Source: Qipengyuania vulgaris (GTDB taxonomy: Bacteria > Pseudomonadota > Alphaproteobacteria > Sphingomonadales > Sphingomonadaceae). Taken from it: a stretch of 64,000 nt of DNA. Position numbers and translations under genes: made by a program. The stretch spans positions 97,002 to 161,001 of the forward strand of contig CCSI01000007.1 of NCBI GenBank assembly GCA_000756795.1. Reading direction: 5' to 3'. Below, piece after piece: positions 10,752 through 19,354 of this stretch (position 1 is its first letter; each line of letters starts with the position of its first letter). The notes below the pieces were generated by a model, which searched no databases, was not told where the DNA came from, and saw only the letters and a program-made list of their open reading frames with translations.

Positions 10752-10870
10752 GGAGGCGCGCTTAGTCGAGAGAACAGGTTGCCGCAATATCGCTGGGGCG
10801 CTATCGGGCCGCCAAGTCTTTCTGGGGAGAGGGGCCAAACAACACGAACCGCACCGGATAGAGATTCTCA

Positions 10871-11410
10871 ATGCGCATCGACATGATCCCCGTGGGCGAC
10901 AATCCGCCCGAAAGCCTCAACGTCATCATCGAAGTTCCCACCGGCGGCGAACCGGTGAAGTATGAATTCGACAAGGAATCGGGCGCGCTGTTCGTCGACC
11001 GTATCCTCCACACGCCGATGCGTTATCCGGCGAACTACGGATTCGTGCCGCACACTTTGTCGGACGACGGCGACCCGCTCGATGCGCTGGTCATCTCGCG
11101 CTCGCCCTTCATCCCGGGCTGCGTGGTCCGCGCGCGTCCGATCGGCGTGCTCAACCTCGAAGACGAGCATGGCGGCGACGAGAAGCTGATCTGCGTACCC
11201 GTCGACACGACCTTCCCCTATTATTCTGATGTCGGCCAGACGAAGGATTTGCCCTCGATCATCTTCCAGCAGATCGAGCACTTCTTCACCCACTACAAGG
11301 ACCTCGAAGCCGAGAAGTGGGTGCGCATCGGCAACTGGGGCGATGCCGACGATGCCAAGCGCATCGTGATCGAGTGCATCGAGCGCTACGAAGCGAACAA
11401 GAAGAAGTAA
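10871..11410 (+). CDS. ppa: Inorganic pyrophosphatase
   Basis: Family I soluble pyrophosphatase that hydrolyses PPi to drive biosynthesis. The 179 residues match the family length. The conserved core reads YGFVPHT followed by DGDPLDALV, carrying the metal-binding aspartates, and the C-terminal [15 protein letters not shown] segment is typical. The gene stands alone, divergent from hisS, and ends in a strong terminator hairpin. Confidence 0.96.
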   Translation: MRIDMIPVGDNPPESLNVIIEVPTGGEPVKYEFDKESGALFVDRILHTPMRYPANYGFVPHTLSDDGDPLDALVISRSPFIPGCVVRARPIGVLNLEDEHGGDEKLICVPVDTTFPYYSDVGQTKDLPSIIFQQIEHFFTHYKDLEAEKWVRIGNWGDADDAKRIVIECIERYEANKKK

Positions 11411-11416
11411 TTTTCC

Positions 11417-11446
11417 AAAGGGGCGCTCGCACGGCGCCCCTTTTTA
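11417..11446 (+). terminator. Rho-independent terminator after ppa
   Basis: AAAGGGGCGC pairs perfectly with GCGCCCCTTT across a 7-base loop (10-bp stem), followed by a run of T. It lies 6 bases after the ppa stop and just before the convergent mechanosensitive channel gene, so it may serve both directions (the A run supports the minus strand). Confidence 0.85.
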
Positions 11447-11457
11447 CATCCGCATGA

Positions 11458-12846
11458 TTATTCGACGGGTCGCGAGTGGTCGAGCAGGTCCTTCTCCTGC
11501 TCGCCGCCGGACTGCCGCCGTTCCTTCTCGACCATATCGGCAATCTCGTTGACCGGTCGGACATCCTCGTCTGCCTCGGTGACGGTGATTTGCGCGACGT
11601 TCTTCCGCGGCGAGATTGCAGCCTCGTCCCCACCCTTGCCCTCGGTGATGTTGCCAAAGGGAAGCGAGGCGGAGCGCGGGTCGAAGCGGAGGCGGTAGAT
11701 GGGCTCGGGCAGGCCGAAGCCGGCATTTTCGAGCGCTTCCTTGACCGCCGGAATGGCGCGGCTCTGTGCTTTCCACCAGTCGGTTTCGTTCTGGTCGATC
11801 CAGCCCAGGAACTGGATGACCACGTTGGAATCGCCCACCTCCTTGATGCGCGCCTCGGGCGGCGGGTCGGTGAGGATGAACTCGAGCGAAGCCAGCGTCT
11901 CGCGCCCCAGCTTGCGTGCTGCGCGCGCGTCGTCGTCCGCATCCACGCCCAGCTCGAATTCGAAGCGGCGCTGCGGGTTGCGGGTGAAATTGGTGATGAC
12001 CGCCTTGAACACCTGGCTGTTGGGTATGCGCAAGTGATTGCCGTCGAGCGTCATCATCACCGTGGCGCGGCTGGTCAGGCGGATGACCCGGCCTTCCAGC
12101 TGATCGATCAGCACCCAGTCGTTGGCGCGGAAGGGCTGGCGCAGGCTCAGCATGAGCGATGCGACGTAGTTCTCGATGGTCTCGCGCAAGGCGAAGCCCA
12201 AAGCGAGGCCGATGACCCCTGCCCCGCCCAGCACTGCGCCGAGCAAGGCACTCGCCCCGATAATGTCGAGCGCAACCACCAGCCCCCCGACCACGAAGGC
12301 AAAGCGGATGGCGCTGGCGATGAGTTCGGCAAGGAAGCTGTTCGGGGCGAGACGGTGCCACAGCGCGCCCAGTCCGGCGATGAGATAGCCGACGAGCGAA
12401 ATCGCCCCCCATACTAGCAGTGCCAGCCCGATGAGCGGGAGCATTTCGAGCAGGCCGCTCCACTTGGCGGAAAGCGCGTCGATGCCCGACCCTTCGGCGG
12501 AAATGGAGACATCGCGTTCAAGATCGTTCTCGACCGTCACCACGCCGGTCACGCGTCCAGCAATAGCTTCGGCGCGGGCGATGTCTTCACGTTGCGGAAC
12601 TTCGCCCGAAAGCGTCACGACGCCTTGGCTGACTGCTACTTCGACAGCCTGAAACGCGGGCAGCTCGGCGAAAATACCCTCGATACGCTCGCGCATGCGC
12701 TCGTCCGCACCTGCATCCTGCGTATCCTCTATCGTCTGGGCGGGCGCTGCAGGTTCGGGAGCCGCCTCGGTCTCCGGCGCGCTGGGCAGCAGGGCAGCCG
12801 CCGGAGCGGCAGCCAAGAGTGCGGCCGCGGCGAAGAACTGCTTCAT
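11458..12846 (-). CDS. BON-domain MscS-family mechanosensitive channel
   Basis: 462-residue inner-membrane protein. A cleavable signal peptide (residues 1-25) is followed by a periplasmic segment of about 70 residues that looks like a BON domain (RIEGIFAELPAFQAVEVAVSQ...GEVPQ), then transmembrane segments from about residue 134. The MscS pore helix and beta-domain signature follows (ALLGAVLGGAGVIGLALGFA; then NDWVLIDQLEGRV). BON domains bind membranes, so the fusion may tie gating to the periplasmic face. It overlaps the upstream pmbA gene by four bases. Osmotic protection is the expected role. Confidence 0.88.
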   Translation of the reverse strand: MKQFFAAAALLAAAPAAALLPSAPETEAAPEPAAPAQTIEDTQDAGADERMRERIEGIFAELPAFQAVEVAVSQGVVTLSGEVPQREDIARAEAIAGRVTGVVTVENDLERDVSISAEGSGIDALSAKWSGLLEMLPLIGLALLVWGAISLVGYLIAGLGALWHRLAPNSFLAELIASAIRFAFVVGGLVVALDIIGASALLGAVLGGAGVIGLALGFALRETIENYVASLMLSLRQPFRANDWVLIDQLEGRVIRLTSRATVMMTLDGNHLRIPNSQVFKAVITNFTRNPQRRFEFELGVDADDDARAARKLGRETLASLEFILTDPPPEARIKEVGDSNVVIQFLGWIDQNETDWWKAQSRAIPAVKEALENAGFGLPEPIYRLRFDPRSASLPFGNITEGKGGDEAAISPRKNVAQITVTEADEDVRPVNEIADMVEKERRQSGGEQEKDLLDHSRPVE

Positions 12847-14189
12847 TCGCCGGCCACCGTCATTCCGTCGATACGCAGCGTCGGCACATTGATGGACCGT
12901 ATCATCTCAAGATCGTCGGCAGGGGTCAGCGCGCGGAACATCTCGAGCAAATTACCCGCAATCGTTATCTCCGCAACCGGCTCGGCAATCTCGCCCTTGC
13001 GGATGCGGAAACCGGTCGCCCCGCGGCTGTAATCGCCGGTCACCGTATTCACCCCCTGCCCGAACAGCGAAGTGACGTAGAGGCCGTCCTCGATATCCTC
13101 CATTAAAGCTTCGGGCGAGACGCTGCCCGGCTCCATATGCACATTGCTGGCAGAGACTCCCGGCGAACCGCCGCCTCCGCGCGAGGCGTGGCCGGTGAGG
13201 CCCAGGCCGAGCTGGTCGGCCGAAGCGACATTGGTGAGCCAGCCGAAAATGCGGCCGTTCTCGACCAGCGCGCGGTCGGTGCAGGCCAAGCCCTCGCGAT
13301 CGAAAGGCCGCGAGCGTGGGCCGCGCCTGCGCAGCGGTTCTTCCAGAATGCGGATGGCCGGGTCGAATAACTCGTCCTCTTCATGGCCAAGGAGGAAACT
13401 TGCCTTGCGGGCAATCGCAGGTCCCGACATCGCGCCAAGCAGATGTCCGACAAGCCCTCCTGCGATGCGCGGTTCGAACACGACCGGCAGCTTGCGGCTC
13501 GGCATCGACACCGGGTTCAACCGCGCGACCGCACGCCGTCCGGCCTCGCTGCCAACCATTTCGGGTGACGGAAGGTCGGCGCGAAAACGGGCGCTGCGCG
13601 ATGCATGGTCGGTCTGGAGCGCCCCCGCTTCGCCCGCGATAACGCTGGCCGAAAGCGAGAAGCCGCTGCCCGCATAGCTGCGCCCGAACCCGGTCGAGGT
13701 AGCCAGTGCCACCACGGCGCGGCTGGCGCTCGCACTGCCGCCATTACTGTTGGTAACCCCCGCCACGGCGCGCGCAGCCTCTTCGGTCGCAAGCGCAGCT
13801 TCGCGCAGATATTCGGGGGAAGGCTGGTCTGGGTCGTCGAGTTCGAGTTCGGGCAATTCGCCGGTAAACAGCGCCGCTTCCGGCGCAAGACCCGCGTGAC
13901 GGTCTTCCGGCGCATGGCCCGCCATCTGCACCGCGCGCTCGGCCAAAGCCTTGAGGCCGTCCTCGGCGAAATCACTGGTGTTGATGGAAGCCGAACGCTT
14001 GCCCACGAACACGCGCAGGCCGATGTCCTCGCTTTCGGAACGCTCGACTTCTTCAAGCTGGCCGAGCCGCATGCTGACCGATTCCGAAGCATTGGCCCTA
14101 GCCACGGCATCGGCTGCGTCAGCCCCCATCTTGCGGGCGAGCGCGACCAGGTCCTGGCAGCGAGCCAGAGCGGTTTGTTTGTCAATCAT
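12843..14189 (-). CDS. pmbA: TldD/PmbA family metalloprotease subunit
   Basis: 448-residue homologue of PmbA (TldE), which with TldD forms a zinc peptidase that processes modified peptides and unstructured proteins. The N-terminal cross-over domain and the C-terminal LTGHASRGGGGSPGVSASN stretch fit the PmbA subgroup. PmbA itself lacks the HExxxH zinc motif held by TldD, and none is seen here. It is the first gene of a two-gene overlap with the MscS-type channel. No tldD is in the window. Confidence 0.88.
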   Translation of the reverse strand: MIDKQTALARCQDLVALARKMGADAADAVARANASESVSMRLGQLEEVERSESEDIGLRVFVGKRSASINTSDFAEDGLKALAERAVQMAGHAPEDRHAGLAPEAALFTGELPELELDDPDQPSPEYLREAALATEEAARAVAGVTNSNGGSASASRAVVALATSTGFGRSYAGSGFSLSASVIAGEAGALQTDHASRSARFRADLPSPEMVGSEAGRRAVARLNPVSMPSRKLPVVFEPRIAGGLVGHLLGAMSGPAIARKASFLLGHEEDELFDPAIRILEEPLRRRGPRSRPFDREGLACTDRALVENGRIFGWLTNVASADQLGLGLTGHASRGGGGSPGVSASNVHMEPGSVSPEALMEDIEDGLYVTSLFGQGVNTVTGDYSRGATGFRIRKGEIAEPVAEITIAGNLLEMFRALTPADDLEMIRSINVPTLRIDGMTVAGE

Positions 14190-14256
14190 GCAGTATTATT
14201 ACTCCGCAAAGCCGGTGAAGGGTCCGGCTAGGGAGCCGAGGCTGCAGACGCAAGCC

Positions 14257-14640
14257 TCAGGAAAAGGCGAAGAAGAGCGCCTTGAACAGGCCAGTAAAAA
14301 CCAGCGGCAGGCCAAGCGCGGCTACCCAGAGGATTGCCTGGTCGCGGCGGAATTTGGCTTTGAGCGTCTCGTTGCAGTTCTCCTCTTCGGAGAGATCTTT
14401 CCAGCGCGCCTCTGCCCAGCGGCAGGCGGGAATGATGGCAGCCACGAGAAGGATGAGAGCAAAATAGGGAAGCGTCGAGGAAACGCCCGACTTGATAGCT
14501 TCGACAGTCACAAAAATCTGAAGCGCGGTATATACCACCAACGCGAGCGCGACATTGTCGCTCATCGCCTTGCACCAATTGCGCTTGTGCCCATGCTGCG
14601 CCGAAGCGAGCTTGTGCCCCTTGCCGATAGCCTCACCCAT
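14257..14640 (-). CDS. Small membrane protein of unknown function
   Basis: 127 residues with about three hydrophobic segments (around residues 31-48, 57-74 and 104-125), separated by a charged loop (WAEARWKDLSEEENCNETLKAKFRRDQ). The N-terminal 26 residues are polar with two His. The start is the ATG at 14640; a second in-frame ATG at 14565 (MSDNVALALVV) directly before the first membrane segment is a plausible alternative. I do not recognise a family. It lies alone between pmbA and lptB. Confidence 0.6.
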   Translation of the reverse strand: MGEAIGKGHKLASAQHGHKRNWCKAMSDNVALALVVYTALQIFVTVEAIKSGVSSTLPYFALILLVAAIIPACRWAEARWKDLSEEENCNETLKAKFRRDQAILWVAALGLPLVFTGLFKALFFAFS

Positions 14641-14816
14641 GGTGTGTCTCCCCAGACATCCTCAAGCCTTTATAGTTTCAAAATTATTGCCGCTTGGCAA
14701 GCCACGCACCCGGAATTGCCCAAGTCCATGTTGTCTATGCAGGAATCTTGCCAATTCATCGAAATTGGGCGCGCATCGGGGGTTTTCCTCGCGCATTCGC
14801 ATGCTATGGCCCCCGC

Positions 14817-15602
14817 ATGGCCGAAGACGTACTGAGCCCCGATAACGAAGCGGTGCACGACGCTGCACCCCCCATCCCGCAAGGCGGGCTGGAAGTCATT
14901 TCCATCGCCAAGAGCTACGACAAGCGGCAGGTCCTGACCGACATTTCGCTGACCGTCGGCAAGGGCGAAGTGCTCGGCCTGCTCGGGCCCAACGGCGCGG
15001 GTAAGACGACCTGCTTCTATTCCATCATGGGCCTCGTACGCCCCGATGCCGGCCGCATCCTTATGGATGGCGAGGACGTGACCAAGCTGCCGATGTACCG
15101 CCGCGCCATCCTCGGCCTCGGTTACCTGCCGCAGGAAACCAGCATCTTCCGCGGCATGACGGTGGAGCAGAACATCAACTGCGTGCTCGAAATGGTCGAG
15201 CCCGACAAGGAAACGCGGGCTGCCGAACTCGACCGGCTGCTCGACGAATTCGGCCTCACCCGCTTGCGCGAAAGCCCCGCGATGGCGCTGTCGGGCGGTG
15301 AACGCCGCCGCGCAGAGATTGCCCGTGCGCTGGCCGCCAAGCCTTCGATCATGCTGCTCGACGAGCCCTTCGCCGGTATCGATCCGCTTTCCATCAGCGA
15401 CATCCGTGACCTCGTTAAGGACCTGAAGACACGCGGCATCGGCGTGCTCATCACCGACCACAATGTGCGCGAGACGCTCGAGATCGTCGACCGCGCCTGC
15501 ATCATCTATGGCGGACAGGTGCTGTTCGCCGGAACGCCCGAAGCACTGGTGGCGGACGAGAACGTCAAGCGCCTCTACCTCGGCGAGAACTTCACGCTGT
15601 GA
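14817..15602 (+). CDS. lptB: LPS export ABC transporter ATP-binding protein
   Basis: ATPase of the LptBFG complex that pulls lipopolysaccharide out of the inner membrane. The start is the ATG at 14817 (MAEDVLSPDNEAVH); longer reading has no family support. The 261 residues contain Walker A GPNGAGKTT, the Q-loop, signature motif LSGGERRR, and Walker B IMLLDEPFAGIDP. A roughly 20-residue acidic N-terminal extension precedes the ABC fold. rpoN follows after 27 bases, the usual neighbourhood of lptB in proteobacteria. lptA and lptC are not in the upstream 200 bases. Confidence 0.95.
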   Translation: MAEDVLSPDNEAVHDAAPPIPQGGLEVISIAKSYDKRQVLTDISLTVGKGEVLGLLGPNGAGKTTCFYSIMGLVRPDAGRILMDGEDVTKLPMYRRAILGLGYLPQETSIFRGMTVEQNINCVLEMVEPDKETRAAELDRLLDEFGLTRLRESPAMALSGGERRRAEIARALAAKPSIMLLDEPFAGIDPLSISDIRDLVKDLKTRGIGVLITDHNVRETLEIVDRACIIYGGQVLFAGTPEALVADENVKRLYLGENFTL

Positions 15603-15629
15603 TGACGGCGCGCGCCCGGAGTTAGGACG

Positions 15630-17084
15630 ATGGCGCTCGGCCCGAGGCTCGACCTACGGCAAACCCAATCGCTCGTGATGACGCCGCAGCTGCAGCAGGC
15701 GATCAAGCTGCTGGCGCTGTCCAATCTCGAAATCGAAAGCTTCGTTGCCGAAGCGCTGGAGAGCAATCCGCTGCTCGAAGTCGGCGAGGTAAGTCGCGAG
15801 AAGGGCGATGACTCGCCCGACACGCCATCCGCGGAACATGAAGCGACGCCGGACTTTGATGGCGATGCCGCGCTGGATATTGCCGAATACGCCAAGGACC
15901 CGGAGGCCGCGCCGGGCGACCGCGGCGACTGGTCCGAGGCAGGCGGCACAGGTCTGGGCGGCGCAGACCTCCCTGACCTCGAAAATCGCTCGAGCGATGG
16001 TGTAACGCTTCCCGAACACCTCTCGGCGCAGATAGGCGCGCTGGCCCATGACCCTCGCGAAGCCGTGATTGCAGCGCGCATTGTCCACGAACTCGACGAG
16101 GCCGGATACCTTCACACCGACCTGCGCGAGCTCGCCGACGATCTGGGCGCACCACTCGCCGAAGTCGAACGCGCGCTGACGCTGGTGCAGTCGCTCGACC
16201 CCACCGGCGTCGGGGCGCGCAGCCTTTCCGAATGCCTCGCGCTGCAGGCGAAGGAAGCTGACCGCTACGACCCCTGCATGGCGCGCCTCATCGACCACCT
16301 CGACCTGTTGGCAGGCGGCGAGATCGCACGGCTCAGGCGTTTGTGCGATGTCGATGAGGAAGATTTCGTCGACATGCTCGCCGAACTCCGCAGCTATGAC
16401 CCCAAGCCCGGCTGCGCCTATGGCGGGACGAGCGAAGCGGCCATCGTGCCCGATGTCCTGGTGACCCCCGGCAAGGGCGGCGGATGGGAAATCCGGATAA
16501 ACGAGGCGAGCCTGCCCCGGCTGGTCGTGAACCGTGAATACTATATCGAACTCGAAACAGGCGCGCGCGACAAGGCCAGCCGCGCATGGCTGAACGAGCA
16601 ATTGGGAGAGGCAGACTGGCTCATCCGCGCGCTCGACCAGCGGCAGAAGACCATCCTCAAGACCGCAAGCGAAATCGTGACATTGCAGGAAGGCTTCTTC
16701 CGCGAAGGCGTCTCGGCGATGCGCCCCCTCACCTTACGCGAGGTGGCCGAGCGCATTGAAATGCACGAATCGACCGTCAGCCGCGTGACGAGTAACAAAT
16801 ACCTCTCCTGCCCGCGCGGCACCTTCGAGATGAAGTATTTCTTCTCCAGCGGTGTAGCGGCTGCGGATGGCGAAGGCGCCAGCAGCGAGGCCATCAAGGC
16901 CCGCATCCGCGCGCTATGCGATGCGGAGGATCCCAAGAAAGTCCTCTCCGACCAGAAGCTTGCCGACATGCTCAACGAAGAGGGCTTCGACCTCGCCCGC
17001 CGCACGGTGGCTAAGTATCGCGAGGCCATCGGTATCGGCTCGAGTGCGCAAAGACGCCGCCAGAAGAAACTCAGCAGCCTTTGA
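15630..17084 (+). CDS. rpoN: RNA polymerase sigma-54 factor
   Basis: 484-residue sigma-54. Region I begins with LDLRQTQSLVMTPQLQQAIKLL, the glutamine-rich activator-binding segment. An acidic linker follows (residues about 52-115). The DNA-binding C-terminus includes the helix-turn-helix around TLREVAERIEMHESTVSRV and ends with the RpoN box ARRTVAKYRE. It needs enhancer-binding ATPases, none of which is in this window. Probably co-transcribed with lptB. Confidence 0.97.
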   Translation: MALGPRLDLRQTQSLVMTPQLQQAIKLLALSNLEIESFVAEALESNPLLEVGEVSREKGDDSPDTPSAEHEATPDFDGDAALDIAEYAKDPEAAPGDRGDWSEAGGTGLGGADLPDLENRSSDGVTLPEHLSAQIGALAHDPREAVIAARIVHELDEAGYLHTDLRELADDLGAPLAEVERALTLVQSLDPTGVGARSLSECLALQAKEADRYDPCMARLIDHLDLLAGGEIARLRRLCDVDEEDFVDMLAELRSYDPKPGCAYGGTSEAAIVPDVLVTPGKGGGWEIRINEASLPRLVVNREYYIELETGARDKASRAWLNEQLGEADWLIRALDQRQKTILKTASEIVTLQEGFFREGVSAMRPLTLREVAERIEMHESTVSRVTSNKYLSCPRGTFEMKYFFSSGVAAADGEGASSEAIKARIRALCDAEDPKKVLSDQKLADMLNEEGFDLARRTVAKYREAIGIGSSAQRRRQKKLSSL

Positions 17085-17108
17085 TGCAAAGCTGCCACAG
17101 GAAAAAGT

Positions 17109-17163
17109 GTTAACGGTTTTTACCTCACGTTAACCTTTTCCGTTCAGACCCTAAATGGTTAAC
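17109..17163 (+). promoter_or_regulatory. Cluster of three GTTAAC motifs in the ctrA promoter region
   Basis: GTTAAC occurs at 17109-17114, 17129-17134 and 17158-17163. The last lies in AATGGTTAAC, whose reverse strand reads GTTAACCATT, matching the strongly preferred CtrA half-site TTAACCAT. None has a perfect TTAA-N7-TTAA partner. No GANTC (CcrM) site is seen between rpoN and ctrA. The arrangement suggests CtrA autoregulation; this is inference from the Caulobacter model. Confidence 0.55.
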
Positions 17164-17226
17164 AAAGGGACATCGCCACTTCTCAGGGGGAAGGGGCATC
17201 GGAAACCAGGGCTAGGGGGACGACCC

Positions 17227-17922
17227 ATGCGTGTACTGCTGATTGAAGACGAGCCGACAACCGCGAAAGCGATCGAGCTCATGCTGACCACCGAAGGCTT
17301 CAACGTCTACTCGACCGATCTCGGCGAGGAGGGTTTGGATCTGGGCAAGCTGTATGATTACGATATCATCCTGCTCGACCTGAACCTGCCGGACATGCAC
17401 GGCTATGACGTGCTCAAGAAGCTGCGCGTCGCCAAGGTGCAGACGCCGGTCCTCATCCTTTCGGGCGTTGCCGAGATGGACAGCAAGATCCGCAGCTTCG
17501 GTTTCGGCGCCGACGATTATGTCACCAAGCCGTTCCACCGTGAAGAACTCATCGCCCGCATCCACGCCGTGGTGCGCCGTTCGAAGGGCCACAGCCAGTC
17601 GATCATCCGCACCGGCAAGCTCGCCGTGAACCTTGATGCCAAGACCGTCGAAGTCGACGGTGCCCGCGTCCACCTCACCGGCAAAGAATATGCGATGCTG
17701 GAGCTGCTATCGCTCCGCAAGGGCACCACGCTGACCAAGGAAATGTTCCTCAACCACCTTTATGGCGGCATGGACGAGCCCGAACTCAAGATCATCGACG
17801 TCTTCATCTGCAAGCTGCGCAAGAAGCTCAGCCACGCATGCGGCGGCGAGAACTACATCGAAACCGTCTGGGGCCGCGGCTACGTGCTTCGCGACCCGAA
17901 CGAAGAGGCCGAAGCGGCCTGA
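17227..17922 (+). CDS. ctrA: Cell-cycle response regulator CtrA
   Basis: OmpR-type response regulator, 231 residues. The receiver begins [10 protein letters not shown] with phospho-acceptor Asp51 in LLDLNLPD and conserved Lys in VTKPF. The C-terminal winged helix contains [19 protein letters not shown] and ends [14 protein letters not shown] with [11 protein letters not shown], the CtrA subfamily pattern. I chose the ATG at 17227 with a GGGGGA site; an ATG at 17155 would translate the putative CtrA-binding motif itself and is unlikely. It is a master regulator of cell cycle, motility and, in several alphaproteobacteria, GTA genes. Confidence 0.96.
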   Translation: MRVLLIEDEPTTAKAIELMLTTEGFNVYSTDLGEEGLDLGKLYDYDIILLDLNLPDMHGYDVLKKLRVAKVQTPVLILSGVAEMDSKIRSFGFGADDYVTKPFHREELIARIHAVVRRSKGHSQSIIRTGKLAVNLDAKTVEVDGARVHLTGKEYAMLELLSLRKGTTLTKEMFLNHLYGGMDEPELKIIDVFICKLRKKLSHACGGENYIETVWGRGYVLRDPNEEAEAA

Positions 17923-17953
17923 TAAACTAATCCTCCTTGGATGGGACAGCGAG

Positions 17954-17984
17954 ACGCCCGGATGCTTCGGCTTCCGGGCGTTTT
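17954..17984 (+). terminator. Rho-independent terminator after ctrA
   Basis: ACGCCCGGA pairs with TCCGGGCGT across a 10-base loop (9-bp stem) and runs into TTTT. It lies 31 bases after the ctrA stop and separates it from the following receiver gene, which therefore likely has its own promoter. Confidence 0.8.
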
Positions 17985-18114
17985 GCATTGCCCTAAGCAC
18001 GCAGGATCAAGGGGCTTTTGGTTCCCGCCTAGGTATTCGCACGGATGCAAATTTTCGCCTCTCCGCGGTAAGGATTCGGAGCGGGAAATGTCCGCTTGGA
18101 AACCGGGGGTATCA

Positions 18115-18525
18115 ATGACGAGTATCGAAGGAACGACTGTTTGCATCGTCGAGGATGACCCGGTGCTGTGCTTCCTCATGCGCGAAATATGCAAGGCCTC
18201 AGGCTTTAAGGTCCTGGCGGCCGCAAGCGATATCGCAGGCGCGTCCTGCATGCTGGACAACCGCCTGCCCGACATCCTCCTGCTCGATTACTCGCTCGAC
18301 GGCGGGGACGACGGCATGGAACTCCTCTCCCGCATAAAGCGCGATTATCCCGGACTGGCCACTGTCCTCGTCACCGGGTGGGACATTCACAAGCTCGCGG
18401 CACGGCTCGATTACGTCGCGCCCGATTACCATCTGCAAAAACCTGTACTGCCGCGGGACCTGTCCTGCTTGCTGAAAGAAATCGACGCAGCGAAGCTGCG
18501 GCCGGAGCTTGCCGAAGCGGCCTGA
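18115..18525 (+). CDS. Single-domain response regulator
   Basis: 136-residue receiver without an output domain. The acidic pair EDD is at 13-15, the phospho-acceptor is Asp58 in LLLDYSLDGGDDG, the switch Thr is T87 in LVTGW and the conserved Lys is K109 in LQKP. The start at 18115 has a GGGGG ribosome site; an in-frame ATG at 18088 would add nine residues. A stand-alone receiver acts as a phosphorelay intermediate or protein-interaction switch. The partner histidine kinase is not in the window. It lies downstream of the ctrA terminator, so proximity does not prove shared function. Confidence 0.83.
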   Translation: MTSIEGTTVCIVEDDPVLCFLMREICKASGFKVLAAASDIAGASCMLDNRLPDILLLDYSLDGGDDGMELLSRIKRDYPGLATVLVTGWDIHKLAARLDYVAPDYHLQKPVLPRDLSCLLKEIDAAKLRPELAEAA

Positions 18526-18590
18526 AGCGGGCCACGAAGCCTTTTTGGATACTGGACATCGACTAGGCTTTTCGCCTAGCGGCCCTGCCC

Positions 18591-19292
18591 ATGTCAGCAT
18601 TCAAGGAAGGCGATCCGACCACGTTGAGCCGGCTCTATGGCCGTAGCCAGGGCAAGCCCCTGCGCGCCGCCCAGCAGGAGCTGGTCGCCAAGCTCCTGCC
18701 GCAGATCGCGGTCCCTGAAGAGGGGCCGGTCACGGCGGAGACGCTGTTCGGCTTCGACCGGCCGCTCCATTTCGAAATCGGATTCGGCGGCGGCGAGCAC
18801 ATGGCCTATCGCGCCGACATGTTGCCCGACCACGGCTTCATCGGGGCCGAGCCGTTCCTTAACGGTGTCGCGCAGGCGCTCACCCATGTGCGCGACGGGG
18901 GGCTTGCCAATGTCCGCATCCATCACGGCGATGCGCTCGATGCCCTTGCTCGCGTGCCCGATGGCGCGCTGACCATGCTTTACCTGCTGCATCCAGACCC
19001 TTGGCCCAAGAACAAGCACGCAAAGCGCCGGATGATGAACGACGGGCCGGTGCGCATGTTCGCCGATAAGCTCAAGCCCGGCGGCGAGTTCCGCTTCGGC
19101 ACGGACCACCCGGTCTACCTTCGCCATGCGCTGATGGTGATGCGTCGCTTCACCGATGTGTTCGAATGGGTGGTCGAGGATCGACACAGCTGGGAAAACC
19201 GCCCCTCAGGCTGGTGCGAGACGCGTTACGAACACAAGGCCCGCAACACCTATGGCCACGAGGTCTGGTATTTCCGTTTCCGGCGGAAGTAG
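18591..19292 (+). CDS. trmB: tRNA (guanine-N7-)-methyltransferase
   Basis: Makes m7G46 in tRNA with S-adenosylmethionine. 233 residues, with the SAM-binding FEIGFGGGEHMAYRA segment, the TrmB signature HPDPWPKNKHAKRRMM, and the C-terminal segment beginning KPGGEFRFGTDHPVY. It follows the receiver gene by 65 bases. Confidence 0.95.
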   Translation: MSAFKEGDPTTLSRLYGRSQGKPLRAAQQELVAKLLPQIAVPEEGPVTAETLFGFDRPLHFEIGFGGGEHMAYRADMLPDHGFIGAEPFLNGVAQALTHVRDGGLANVRIHHGDALDALARVPDGALTMLYLLHPDPWPKNKHAKRRMMNDGPVRMFADKLKPGGEFRFGTDHPVYLRHALMVMRRFTDVFEWVVEDRHSWENRPSGWCETRYEHKARNTYGHEVWYFRFRRK

Positions 19293-19354
19293 CCTCGCGG
19301 AACGCATCGCCCGGCTTCGCGCTTGAAGGGTAGACCTTCATCCGGAGCCAGCGC

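Noticed and set aside
17155..17226. An upstream ATG that would extend CtrA by 24 residues
   Set aside because: The extension translates the GTTAAC motif region and lacks family similarity; the ATG at 17227 has a better ribosome site and matches the family start.
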